This document shows, in pieces, positions 42,163-49,415 of a stretch of DNA of 64,000 nucleotides. The notes beneath the pieces are model-generated. The model was not told the origin of the DNA and searched no databases. It worked only from the letters and a program-made list of their open reading frames with translations. The translations under genes were made by a program, and so were the position numbers. How positions within the stretch are numbered: position 1 is the first letter of the stretch; each line of letters begins with the position of its first letter. The DNA is from a virus. The stretch spans positions 1 to 64,000 of the IMG/VR virus record IMGVR_UViG_3300024319_000587. One strand, 5' to 3'.

Positions 42163-42190
42163 AATATATCATGATTCGGAGATATGTCAA
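42163..42190 (-). promoter_or_regulatory. Promoter with CGAATC spacer motif
   Basis: TTGACA (42185-42190), a 16-base spacer with CGAATC at positions 7-12, and TATATT (42163-42168) on the minus strand. It overlaps the end of the SGNH-like gene. Confidence 0.8.
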
Positions 42191-43020
42191 GTTTTTAATA
42201 GATGTTTTACTACTTCTTTTTGAAAATTCAACCCAGGATGAGCGCCAGTTACGATGCCTGGTGTGTATCCATGCACTAAAGTATGATGAAATTTAGCTAT
42301 ATCTAGTATATCATTGCCTAAATCTAGTGATAATTCAGAGTTTTCTAAGTATCTTTTATGTCTGATACTGAATAAAAGTGAAGGATTAACTATTGAATAT
42401 TTAATTTTATGTTTGTCTAAAAATTCTTTTATAATAGTTTCTTCTTTTGGTATATCTTCATGTACTATTTCATTCCATTTCTTATCTATAATTTCTAGCA
42501 ATGATTTATCTAAATCTTTAGTCATGGCTTCTTTAGTAGATGCATTTATATTGATATATTGCCCACCATCATATACAGAAAATCTAGGATGATGAAAGCC
42601 GAATATGTATATATGTTCAGGTTTATGCCTTGAATGTTCAACCCAGTTTTCAATTAGTCGCCATACCATATCAGCGCCTGAACCAGCAACACCAAAGTTC
42701 TTTGTTTTAAAATCTATTTGCTTTTCTAGTATATGAGGCCATGTATGATGAAGTGGTAATCCAATTCCCATTGTATGACTACACCCAAAACACCATACCT
42801 CGTTAGGTTGGTTTTCTAAATGATAGTCTTCATTAGACCTAAAACCATAATTGTTTAGACGTATTTCTAGTGTTAGCAGGTCATTCCAAGTGTAGTCTTC
42901 ATCGATATTGAAATGCTTATGGTATTTTTCAGGAAGTTGTTGTAGATTATTTAATTCTGGTATATCAGCTTTCGATATTTCAGGACCTAGGTGGCGTCCC
43001 ATTAACAACTGGTCGTGCAT
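42187..43020 (-). CDS. SGNH/GDSL-like protein, 277 aa
   Basis: This protein has the SGNH pattern: block I NEVWCFGCSHTMGIGLPLHH with the Ser, KNFGVAGSGADMVWRLIENW as block II with the Gly/Asn, PEHIYIFGFHHPRFS, and a C-terminal GAHPGLNFQKEVV with a His in the position of the catalytic D-x-x-H. It is related in type, not closely, to the gene at 27423-28175. It may remove acyl or acetyl groups from lipids or sugars. The start ATG overlaps the stop of the next gene upstream (TAATG). Function is inferred by motif only. Confidence 0.65.
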   Translation of the reverse strand: MHDQLLMGRHLGPEISKADIPELNNLQQLPEKYHKHFNIDEDYTWNDLLTLEIRLNNYGFRSNEDYHLENQPNEVWCFGCSHTMGIGLPLHHTWPHILEKQIDFKTKNFGVAGSGADMVWRLIENWVEHSRHKPEHIYIFGFHHPRFSVYDGGQYININASTKEAMTKDLDKSLLEIIDKKWNEIVHEDIPKEETIIKEFLDKHKIKYSIVNPSLLFSIRHKRYLENSELSLDLGNDILDIAKFHHTLVHGYTPGIVTGAHPGLNFQKEVVKHLLKT

Positions 43021-43595
43021 TATGAATTGTTTGGGTTAAAAATATGTTTGAAGGCTTCGCTGTTCTTTGCTTCATTGACATTTTTTATTGAACCCATGTT
43101 GATTAGTACTGTATCTCTGTGATATTCTCTAGTATTTTCATATGAATGAAAACTAGTGGTTGATGGAACAAACGACATTGCACGATTTTCTTTCCATTCT
43201 ACTTGCCCAACAATTCTACTGAACTCAGATGCGTCTTCATGAAATAGTGTTCCTTGATTGAATGCTCCAACATATAACACTGTAGACAATCTTTTCCATG
43301 GTGAATCGATATGATTTTTATACTTAGCGAATGGTATTTGTCTGTTAGCCCATATGATATAATCATTTGGCGTCATTTCTCGGTCTGATGCATTCGGCAC
43401 CTGCTCAAGTAATTTATTGCGTATATTCTGTAATTCATTACCAAAGACATTTCTAACTTCATCTGCTTCTGGTAATGCCTGTAAGCCACCGTACATGTGT
43501 TGCATGTTTTCTTTAATTCTATTATATAACTCTTGAGGTAAAAAGTTATCAATTATTACATAGGGGAACGGTTTCTCAAAATACTGAATATCCAT
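43020..43595 (-). CDS. 2-oxoglutarate/Fe(II)-oxygenase-like protein
   Basis: This 191-residue protein resembles small prolyl-4-hydroxylase-type oxygenases. KNHIDSPWKRLSTVLYVGAFN has the H-x-D iron pair, GTLFHEDAS follows, and a distal His in TSFHSYEN and an Arg in TREYHRDTVLINM give the third ligand and the 2-oxoglutarate contact. The N-terminus starts with a beta strand EKPFPYVIIDNFLPQELY as in this class. It is one of four oxygenase-like genes in the window (with 44034, 51789 and 52466). It lies one base from iscU and may be co-expressed with it. Confidence 0.75.
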   Translation of the reverse strand: MDIQYFEKPFPYVIIDNFLPQELYNRIKENMQHMYGGLQALPEADEVRNVFGNELQNIRNKLLEQVPNASDREMTPNDYIIWANRQIPFAKYKNHIDSPWKRLSTVLYVGAFNQGTLFHEDASEFSRIVGQVEWKENRAMSFVPSTTSFHSYENTREYHRDTVLINMGSIKNVNEAKNSEAFKHIFNPNNS

Positions 43596-44003
43596 TTAAT
43601 CTATCCTGACTGCCTTTGCGTTTATTTCTTGCTTACCACCGTAATCTCTAACTGCGGCTTTGATGGCATCTTCTGCCAATACGCTACAGTGAATTTTTAC
43701 TGGAGGCAACGCCAGTTCTTCAACTATTGTTGTGTTCTTAATTTCTTGTGCTTCATCTAATGTCATACCTTTTAGCATTGTTGTTACCATGCTTGAACTA
43801 GCAATAGCACTGCCGCATCCGTATGTTTTAAATTTTGCATCTTCTATAATTCCTTCATCGTTTACTTTTATTTGTAAACGCATAACATCACCACATGCAG
43901 GCGCACCTACCATGCCTGTTCCAATGTCAGGGTCTTTTGGATCAAATTTGCCTACGTTACGTGGATTATTATAATGGTCTAACACTTTGTCTGAATAAGC
44001 CAT
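43596..44003 (-). CDS. iscU: Fe-S cluster scaffold IscU
   Basis: This 135-residue protein is a complete IscU-type scaffold. The three cluster-binding Cys are at Cys37 (GAPACGDVM), Cys63 (TYGCGSAIASSS) and Cys106 (PPVKIHCSVLAEDA), exactly as in E. coli IscU. IscU assembles 2Fe-2S clusters and passes them to carriers. The first residues MAYSDKVLDHYNNPRNVG are typical. The LPPVK motif that binds HscA is also here. The gene has a late core (44030-44037) before it. The carriers and a HscB-like protein are encoded at 57-59 kb; no IscS is seen. Confidence 0.96.
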   Translation of the reverse strand: MAYSDKVLDHYNNPRNVGKFDPKDPDIGTGMVGAPACGDVMRLQIKVNDEGIIEDAKFKTYGCGSAIASSSMVTTMLKGMTLDEAQEIKNTTIVEELALPPVKIHCSVLAEDAIKAAVRDYGGKQEINAKAVRID

Positions 44004-44029
44004 AATATTTCCTGTATGATTATATAATA

Positions 44030-44037
44030 GTATTTAT
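44030..44037 (-). promoter_or_regulatory. T4-type late promoter core (ATAAATAC)
   Basis: ATAAATACTATTATATAATC on the minus strand, about 26 bases before iscU. Confidence 0.55.
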
Positions 44038-44573
44038 GTTGTTTTACTAATAATTTTATCTCGTAATGACTCGAAACTTTCACTGTTGACTGACAGTCTA
44101 AAAAGTATTCTTGCTGAGTCACCATTAGTAACACCATGTTTTTTAGAAACATTTATTAATGCTTGTGTATAATGATGTGTTGTATCGCTTTCTTGAAAAC
44201 GTATCGGTGCTGGGTTATCACCTATCATAATGTTTATTGAGCATTGCATACCGTAATCACTATGAAATGGCAAAACAAAATTCGGTACCATATGATAGTA
44301 CTTGAATTTTGCATCTGTTATTTCGAATAAGTCACAAATTTCCATACCGTAATCAAACTCTTTAACATTTAAGTCTGCTACTTTGAAGCCTTCATCATCG
44401 TAGTCTTCTACACCGAATGAATTCATAATCTTTTTGAAGTATTCTTTATCTTTGCGCCACTCTGCAAACCTAGGGTCTGTATATGTTTCAACTGTATGTT
44501 TATACTTTTCCCATCCAGCCCATAGTTTATCCTTGTCAAAGTTATAGTTTATGTGATGTATATCATTTTGCAT
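44034..44573 (-). CDS. Aspartyl/asparaginyl hydroxylase-like cupin oxygenase
   Basis: This 179-residue protein has the pattern of small Fe(II)-oxygenase/cupin proteins: VLPFHSDYGMQCSINIMIGDNPAPIRF with H-x-D, KKHGVTNGDSARILFRLSV with a distal His and Arg, and an N-terminal helical part (WAGWEKYKHTVETY). It stands just after tRNA-Asn and upstream of iscU. The substrate may be a protein residue or a small molecule; it cannot be told. Confidence 0.65.
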   Translation of the reverse strand: MQNDIHHINYNFDKDKLWAGWEKYKHTVETYTDPRFAEWRKDKEYFKKIMNSFGVEDYDDEGFKVADLNVKEFDYGMEICDLFEITDAKFKYYHMVPNFVLPFHSDYGMQCSINIMIGDNPAPIRFQESDTTHHYTQALINVSKKHGVTNGDSARILFRLSVNSESFESLRDKIISKTT

Positions 44574-44592
44574 TTTCTATCCTTTGCAAACT

Positions 44593-44668
44593 TGGCTCCC
44601 GAAGCTGGACTCGAACCAGCGACATACGGATTAACAGTCCGTTGTTCTACCAACTGAACTATTCGGGA
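44593..44668 (-). tRNA. tRNA-Asn (GUU)
   Basis: A full cloverleaf reads on the minus strand: acceptor TCCCGAA/TTCGGGA, discriminator G, anticodon loop with GTT flanked by CGGAC/... stem, T-arm GGTTCGAGTCC, and an encoded CCA. Confidence 0.95.
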
Positions 44669-44706
44669 ACAATGCTCCCCAATATTGGAGAGCATATTAT
44701 GTATAT

Positions 44707-46197
44707 TTATTTAACTGTTGGTCTTAGCTTAGTCAATGCAATAAAGATTAAGCTAGATACAATTAAACCAGGAACTATCGGCTCAACAAAGTTGTATACA
44801 CCCATATCATAAGTGATACCAGTGAATAGCTTTGATTCTTTGAAGTGTACGAATAGTACCCAAATGATACTCACCGAAGCACCACCGATAAAACTAGTAA
44901 GAGCATGACGACCATTAGATAGTCCTCTTGCCATACCAATAACGAGTGGAAGCATCGCCGCTCCTATAATACCAAAGTACAACGCAGTAGCACGTGCAAT
45001 GATGGCCACTTGACCATTAAATGCAATAGTCATCCAGACTGCTAATACAATAACTGCAATCATAGAAATATATGCTACTTTCAAACTTGGGTTTTTAGTT
45101 TTGATAATATCATTTGAAATAGTAGTTGATAACAAGTGCATCAAACTATTAAGTGTTGTAAATGCGGCCGCTAAAATTGTAACGAACAACGCACTACTTA
45201 CCCAAGCAGGAAATCCTTCCTTAATCCAATAAGGGATTACATTTGCAGTCCCTCCACCAGATGCTTGTGATACGGTAATACCTTCAGTCGCAAACGTATA
45301 TGAGTTAGCCGAAATTGCCGCTAACATAAATGTTACGATTGCTAGACCTGGGATAATAACACCCCACCTTGCAATAGTTTTAAAACTCTTTTCATCTTTA
45401 GCCATCATCCAACGTGTTTGTAGTTGAGGCAAAGTGATAAGTCCTACTGGAATAGTGAATACCAATAATGTAGTAATCATTAACCAGCCTCTAGACCAAA
45501 ACTCTGGCCAGCTAGTAAACCCAGTAAATCCTAACTTATGCAACGCATCACCTTCTGGAACTGCTGTCCAGGCTAGTGATAAGTTTTCCCAAAATCCAAC
45601 TGCCTGCATATGACTAAACACTGTAATAGCAAGTACGATAAGTGAACCTAAAATAACAATGATACCTTGTACCATATCATTTTTTAGAACTGCACTCATT
45701 CCGCCATATGCGATTGTGCCAAATACTAAAACACTAAATCCAACTACAGCAAGTGTGAAATCAACACCTGTAAATGCTGTAATAAATTTACCGACACCTA
45801 TTAGCACCGCAACACAGTAAAACGGAATTAATCCAACTGTGATGATTGCCAATAGTTTTGAAATCATTGGAGAGTTATAATGCTTACCAATCATTTCAAT
45901 ATAGGTTTTAGCTTTATGCTTTTTGTTTGCCTTATAAACTTTAGGACCGATATACACGGTCGCAAAATAAATTAAGCCTACAAATGGAATTGTCATTGTT
46001 AGTGGAACTGCAAATCCAATCCAACCAGCAAGGCCTCCGAATCCGATGATAGCAGACGTTGAAATTAACGTTGCACCATAAGACAGCCCTAGGTTCATAT
46101 TACTATCTGATGTAGTTAGAAAGTAATTATCCCCTTTAGACCTGTAGGCTACATAACCTACTGCTACAATAAAAAGTAGCATTAATATTGTGTTCAT
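44707..46197 (-). CDS. Sodium:solute symporter (SSS family)
   Basis: This 496-residue polytopic membrane protein is of the SSS family (PutP/PanF/SGLT type). I count about 13 hydrophobic segments. The N-terminal YFLTTSDSNMNLGLSYGATLISTSAIIGFGGLAG region resembles the Na+-binding start of the family, and the GGMSAVLKNDMVQGIIVILGSL helix has the family-like G-G-x-x-A-V-x-x-x-D. A strong ribosome-binding site (AGGAGG) lies eight bases upstream. A whole active transporter is rare on a phage; it could keep a nutrient such as proline, pantothenate or a sugar flowing in. It is transcribed with tRNA-Ser. Confidence 0.88.
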   Translation of the reverse strand: MNTILMLLFIVAVGYVAYRSKGDNYFLTTSDSNMNLGLSYGATLISTSAIIGFGGLAGWIGFAVPLTMTIPFVGLIYFATVYIGPKVYKANKKHKAKTYIEMIGKHYNSPMISKLLAIITVGLIPFYCVAVLIGVGKFITAFTGVDFTLAVVGFSVLVFGTIAYGGMSAVLKNDMVQGIIVILGSLIVLAITVFSHMQAVGFWENLSLAWTAVPEGDALHKLGFTGFTSWPEFWSRGWLMITTLLVFTIPVGLITLPQLQTRWMMAKDEKSFKTIARWGVIIPGLAIVTFMLAAISANSYTFATEGITVSQASGGGTANVIPYWIKEGFPAWVSSALFVTILAAAFTTLNSLMHLLSTTISNDIIKTKNPSLKVAYISMIAVIVLAVWMTIAFNGQVAIIARATALYFGIIGAAMLPLVIGMARGLSNGRHALTSFIGGASVSIIWVLFVHFKESKLFTGITYDMGVYNFVEPIVPGLIVSSLIFIALTKLRPTVK

Positions 46198-46233
46198 AAA
46201 TTGTCCTCCTAGACATTTATTGTCTTATTTTTC

Positions 46234-46324
46234 TGGCGGAGAGTGAGAGATTCGAACTCTCGGTGGACTATTCACCCACGCTGGTTTTCAAGACCAGTGC
46301 ATTAAACCGCTCTGCCAACTCTCC
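46234..46324 (-). tRNA. tRNA-Ser (UGA)
   Basis: Acceptor GGAGAGT/ACTCTCC, discriminator G, encoded CCA, anticodon loop CTTGAAA with TGA, and a long variable arm typical of class II tRNA-Ser. Preceded by a strong promoter at 46358-46386. Confidence 0.95.
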
Positions 46325-46357
46325 AGAACAACCGCATTTATTGTACGGTTAATCCCT

Positions 46358-46386
46358 ATTATACACTGAAAATTATACAGTGTCAA
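46358..46386 (-). promoter_or_regulatory. Sigma70-type promoter of tRNA-Ser and symporter
   Basis: TTGACA (46381-46386), 17 bases and TATAAT (46358-46363) on the minus strand: a perfect consensus 34 bases before tRNA-Ser. Confidence 0.9.
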
Positions 46387-46389
46387 TAC

Positions 46390-46572
46390 TTATTTCGTAA
46401 TAGTTTTGTTATCGATTGGAATGCAACTTATCGTTTGTCCTTTACCTGTAACTAGTATATGTGCTTTGCTGAGAGCATTACCGCACAGTTTTTCTTCACT
46501 GTAAGTACCTAAATGATAATATTCCATATTACCTGCTGGTGTAACTGCTAACCATATTAGAATCCATATCAT
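46390..46572 (-). CDS. Small exported or membrane-anchored protein, 60 aa
   Basis: This protein starts MIWILIWLAVTPAGNMEYYHL, a short hydrophobic segment that could be a signal or anchor, followed by a polar part with two Cys (LCGNALSKA, ISCIP) which may form a disulfide. GAGGAG lies eight bases before the ATG. It stands between tRNA-Gly and the promoter of tRNA-Ser. No family recognised. Confidence 0.6.
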   Translation of the reverse strand: MIWILIWLAVTPAGNMEYYHLGTYSEEKLCGNALSKAHILVTGKGQTISCIPIDNKTITK

Positions 46573-46611
46573 AACACTGTCTCCTCTATGCTATGGGATA
46601 ATCTATAGAAT

Positions 46612-46686
46612 TGGAGCGGGTGATGAGATTCGAACTCACGACAACCTCGTTGGCAACGAGGTACTCTACCACTGAGTTACACCCGC
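46612..46686 (-). tRNA. tRNA-Gly (GCC)
   Basis: Acceptor GCGGGTG/CACCCGC, anticodon loop TTGCCAA with GCC, T-arm GAGTTCGAATC, discriminator T and encoded CCA on the minus strand. Confidence 0.95.
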
Positions 46687-46694
46687 CTTTTCTA

Positions 46695-46723
46695 TTGACT
46701 TCTAGTTATTTATCAAGTATAAT
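46695..46723 (+). promoter_or_regulatory. Sigma70-type promoter of the plus-strand island
   Basis: TTGACT (46695-46700), 17 bases and TATAAT (46718-46723) on the plus strand, 25 bases before the first gene. A minus-strand promoter (46719-46747) overlaps it and shares the -10 region. Confidence 0.85.
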
Positions 46724-46747
46724 ACACGTATATAAATAGATTGTCAA
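46719..46747 (-). promoter_or_regulatory. Divergent sigma70-type promoter toward tRNA-Gly
   Basis: TTGACA (46742-46747), 17 bases and TATTAT (46719-46724) on the minus strand. It overlaps the plus-strand promoter so closely that both cannot bind polymerase together. Confidence 0.65.
46731..46738 (+). promoter_or_regulatory. T4-type late promoter core (TATAAATA)
   Basis: TATAAATAG on the plus strand, ten bases before the ATG at 46749. It gives the exact T4 late consensus but leaves little room for a leader. Confidence 0.5.
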
Positions 46748-46748
46748 G

Positions 46749-47288
46749 ATGATTATTACAGAAGAACTAAAAGTAATAACACCTGAACTGAAAGATTTTC
46801 TAAAAGTATGCGATGAAAAAGATTTCATGAACAACAATACATTAGAAAATATGAAGTTTGAATGGTGCTTAGAGCGAGGTGGCATGTGGTATGCTACCTA
46901 TGACAATGGACGTATGGTTAGTGTCAGTGGAATACATCCATGGGCAAACGGTTGGCGTGCTTTATTCAGAGGTGTGCAGACTGAAAGCAAAAAGATAGGT
47001 TTGAACAGACACCATATGCAAAGCTATTGCTTTCATAGTCAGTTGCCATATCAGATTGAATATGCGTCAAGTAAAGAAACAGATTTAGATAATATGTTTA
47101 TCTATATTACTACTAACACAGAGAATGATGCAAGTGGTAAGATGAATAGAATTGATAAAACATTCTTTCATTTAGAAAAGTTAGAGTTAGTTAAGAACTT
47201 AGGAACAAGTGAAGTTTTTGGTGTAAATCAAAACACGTGGATATTAAACATAAACAAATACAATGAAATTAGAAGACAGTATAACTAA
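46749..47288 (+). CDS. GNAT-like acyltransferase, paralogue of the protein at 6819
   Basis: This 179-residue protein shares its layout with the 204-residue protein at 6819-7433: (N)NNTLENMKFEW against NNASLKALKFGKW, and RMVSVSGIHPW against KIVSMAGAHYL. It is shorter but complete. A GNAT-like fold fits the beta-turn-helix order, but the acyl-CoA loop is not clear. It starts the plus-strand island and overlaps the mini AMP-ligase gene by 26 bases. The same pairing with an AMP ligase occurs in the minus-strand operon, so the two genes probably work together. No clear ribosome-binding site is seen. Confidence 0.6.
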   Translation: MIITEELKVITPELKDFLKVCDEKDFMNNNTLENMKFEWCLERGGMWYATYDNGRMVSVSGIHPWANGWRALFRGVQTESKKIGLNRHHMQSYCFHSQLPYQIEYASSKETDLDNMFIYITTNTENDASGKMNRIDKTFFHLEKLELVKNLGTSEVFGVNQNTWILNINKYNEIRRQYN

Positions 47289-47961
47289 AAACGAATTTGA
47301 TGATATGCTTAAAGAAGGCTGTATACTGCAAAGTAGCGGAACAACAGGCGTACCAAAGAATATATTTCAAAATCCTGATAAATTAAGACATGCAAATGCT
47401 GTTGCTAGAAAAATACAAGGTATTGATAGTGATAGTAAAATACTTACTGTTTGTACATTACGGCATGCAGGTGGGCTATTAGCCCAAACATTGCCAGGAT
47501 ATGAAGTAGGGGCAGAAATCGAGGTAGAGAAATTTAACCCGTTCTCATGGGTCAGAAAGATACAAAACTTTTCTCATAGTCACCTGACGCCTGATATGGC
47601 AAGAGCAATAATGAAAACAAAAAGTTTTAATAGTCTTAATTTACAAGATAAGATTATCATGTGTGGCAGTGATAGAGTACATAGTTCTATTATAAAAGAA
47701 TTTATTAACAAGGGAGCAATCTTTATTGTAAATTGGGGTATGACAGAAGTAGGACCAGTAGCAATTAACAAGACGTTTGTTCCTGGAATGGAAGTTCGTA
47801 CTACTGAAACAATAATGGGCAACGCCGCACAATGTGAAACTAAGATTGTAAATGATGAATTATATGTCAAGGGAGATATATGTGTATATGATGATTGGTT
47901 TGCTACTGGAGATTTAGTACAAAACAAGGAAGGTATGTTCTACTATGTTGGACGAAAGTAG
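47263..47961 (+). CDS. Truncated AMP-ligase (adenylation core only)
   Basis: This 232-residue protein holds the central motifs of the adenylate-forming superfamily: SSGTTGVPK (24-32), NWGMTEVGP, WFATGDLV and ends at YYVGRK (232), the A8 hinge. The N-terminal third and the whole C-terminal domain with the A10 lysine are missing. Since that lysine is needed for adenylation in the family, the protein may act only in a partial reaction, need a partner, or bind a ligand. The frame is intact and overlaps both neighbours by 17-26 bases, so it is probably a functional mini-form rather than a decaying gene. Confidence 0.75.
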   Translation: MKLEDSITKNEFDDMLKEGCILQSSGTTGVPKNIFQNPDKLRHANAVARKIQGIDSDSKILTVCTLRHAGGLLAQTLPGYEVGAEIEVEKFNPFSWVRKIQNFSHSHLTPDMARAIMKTKSFNSLNLQDKIIMCGSDRVHSSIIKEFINKGAIFIVNWGMTEVGPVAINKTFVPGMEVRTTETIMGNAAQCETKIVNDELYVKGDICVYDDWFATGDLVQNKEGMFYYVGRK

Positions 47962-48712
47962 AATTATATTCATATCATTTGAACAGGGATGTGGTGGACA
48001 TAAATTAGGGAGAGTATTGTCTTGCTTACCTGATGTATATTGGTATAGTCATAAAGATAACGGTACTAACCCATGGAATGTTTATTTTAAAAATTCAGAT
48101 ATACGACAACGGCATATAAGTCGCTATCATTTTGATAGACTAGTACCTAATGGTTCCTTGCCGCCAATACATGATTATGTAAAAGATTTTATACCAGATG
48201 AGGAACATTACTATACTAGGTTCTTTTACCCACGCTTCGAAAAGATGGGTGGCCATGCGATAATCAAAAAGAATAGAATTATTATATGCACACACGAATT
48301 GCCAGAGAAATTACTAAAAAGATTTCCTAATGCAAAAGTATTAAATTTGATAGATGATGAATATACAACAGGCGAACGATACTTGCGAACAACTGCGGTG
48401 TTTCCTGGATTTCTTAAAATGAAATGGCTAGGTGGAGAAAATACAGAATATGGGAAAAAGCTAAGAACAATCGCCAAAGAGATAGGCTCTGATTTCACAA
48501 TACGAGATATTTGGTCTTGGGATAAATATAAATTGAAGTTCAATGATAAACATCACATTGAGTACTCTATGCATATACACGACATTATAAGAATGAATAT
48601 GTGGAAAAGACGTTATCTACCCTCACGTTATATAAATTCATCAAACATATATGAAATAGATAAAAACTATGTAAACTATAAAGGTATAAAAAGGTTCTTG
48701 AATGATAGATGA
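47945..48712 (+). CDS. P-loop/sulfotransferase-like protein
   Basis: This 255-residue protein begins with a beta strand and loop IIFISFEQGCGGHKLGRVLS like the PAPS-binding start of sulfotransferases, though the typical motif is weak. A middle strand with NRIIICTHELPEKLLKRFPNAKVLNLIDDEYT resembles the second half of that fold. It overlaps both neighbours (17 and 11 bases). I treat it as a distant member of the family of 48702 and 50485, with unknown acceptor. Confidence 0.5.
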   Translation: MLDESRIIFISFEQGCGGHKLGRVLSCLPDVYWYSHKDNGTNPWNVYFKNSDIRQRHISRYHFDRLVPNGSLPPIHDYVKDFIPDEEHYYTRFFYPRFEKMGGHAIIKKNRIIICTHELPEKLLKRFPNAKVLNLIDDEYTTGERYLRTTAVFPGFLKMKWLGGENTEYGKKLRTIAKEIGSDFTIRDIWSWDKYKLKFNDKHHIEYSMHIHDIIRMNMWKRRYLPSRYINSSNIYEIDKNYVNYKGIKRFLNDR

Positions 48713-49415
48713 AAGTAAACTTATATTTTTTACAGGTGCTCCTGGAAGTAAATGGAGTGCAGTAAGTAATGTGTTGTCTATGACAAAAAAGATTAACATC
48801 AATACTACTGATAGAAATGAAGATAGAGAATATACACATCCAACTAAATTTAATAAAGCACAACATCTAGGAAGTTACTTTGGCACGGGCATGGAGTTCG
48901 GTGAAGGTTGGCATGAGATTAATAAGTTCTCAAAACAAGAAATATTAAATGAAATAGATAAAGCCTGGAAAGAAGAAAAAAGAACTGATTACAGAATTGT
49001 AAAATCACATATGATATCAAATAACTTAGATTTTATTGCAGAGACATTTCCTAAGAGTAAGATTATAATAGTGTTCAGACCTATAGAAAGTTGTTATAAA
49101 GGTTGGTTTGGTGCAGGTGGGTTTGATATAACTTATCCAAAGTATCATGGTTACTATAAAGATGAACAAACTGCACGTGAATATATAAAAGAAGAAACTA
49201 AAGATGCAAGACAATGGATATTTAATAGAAACTTAACAATTCATACTGCAACCAGTAAGCATTGGAAAGATTATTGGGATATAACTGATAGTCAAAATAG
49301 ATTTATAAAAAGTATAGAGGGTTATTTCTTTGAAAAGAAAGATCCTAGTAGAGATGTTTCGTTAGACACTCATATTGCTTATTATAATTTTGATAAAATA
49401 GATGAAAGATTATAA
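48702..49415 (+). CDS. Sulfotransferase-like P-loop protein
   Basis: This 237-residue protein has the loop FFTGAPGSKWSAVSN in the position of the 5'-phosphosulfate loop, and KIIIVFRPIESCYKGWFGAGG in the position of the 3'-phosphate site of sulfotransferases. It is clearly related to the gene at 50485-51186 (shared TGAPGS(K/R)WS and K-S-H segments). Sulfotransferases move sulfate from PAPS to an alcohol or amine. No PAPS synthesis gene is seen here. The start overlaps the previous gene by 11 bases. Confidence 0.6.
   Translation: MIDESKLIFFTGAPGSKWSAVSNVLSMTKKININTTDRNEDREYTHPTKFNKAQHLGSYFGTGMEFGEGWHEINKFSKQEILNEIDKAWKEEKRTDYRIVKSHMISNNLDFIAETFPKSKIIIVFRPIESCYKGWFGAGGFDITYPKYHGYYKDEQTAREYIKEETKDARQWIFNRNLTIHTATSKHWKDYWDITDSQNRFIKSIEGYFFEKKDPSRDVSLDTHIAYYNFDKIDERL

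Noticed and set aside
44483-44812. Plus-strand frame of 109 codons
   Set aside because: It runs through tRNA-Asn and into the symporter gene end; it is a shadow.
46325-46357. GCATTTATTG near tRNA-Ser read as a late core
   Set aside because: It lacks the full ATAAATA on the minus strand in a position before a gene; the sigma70-type promoter at 46358-46386 explains the unit.
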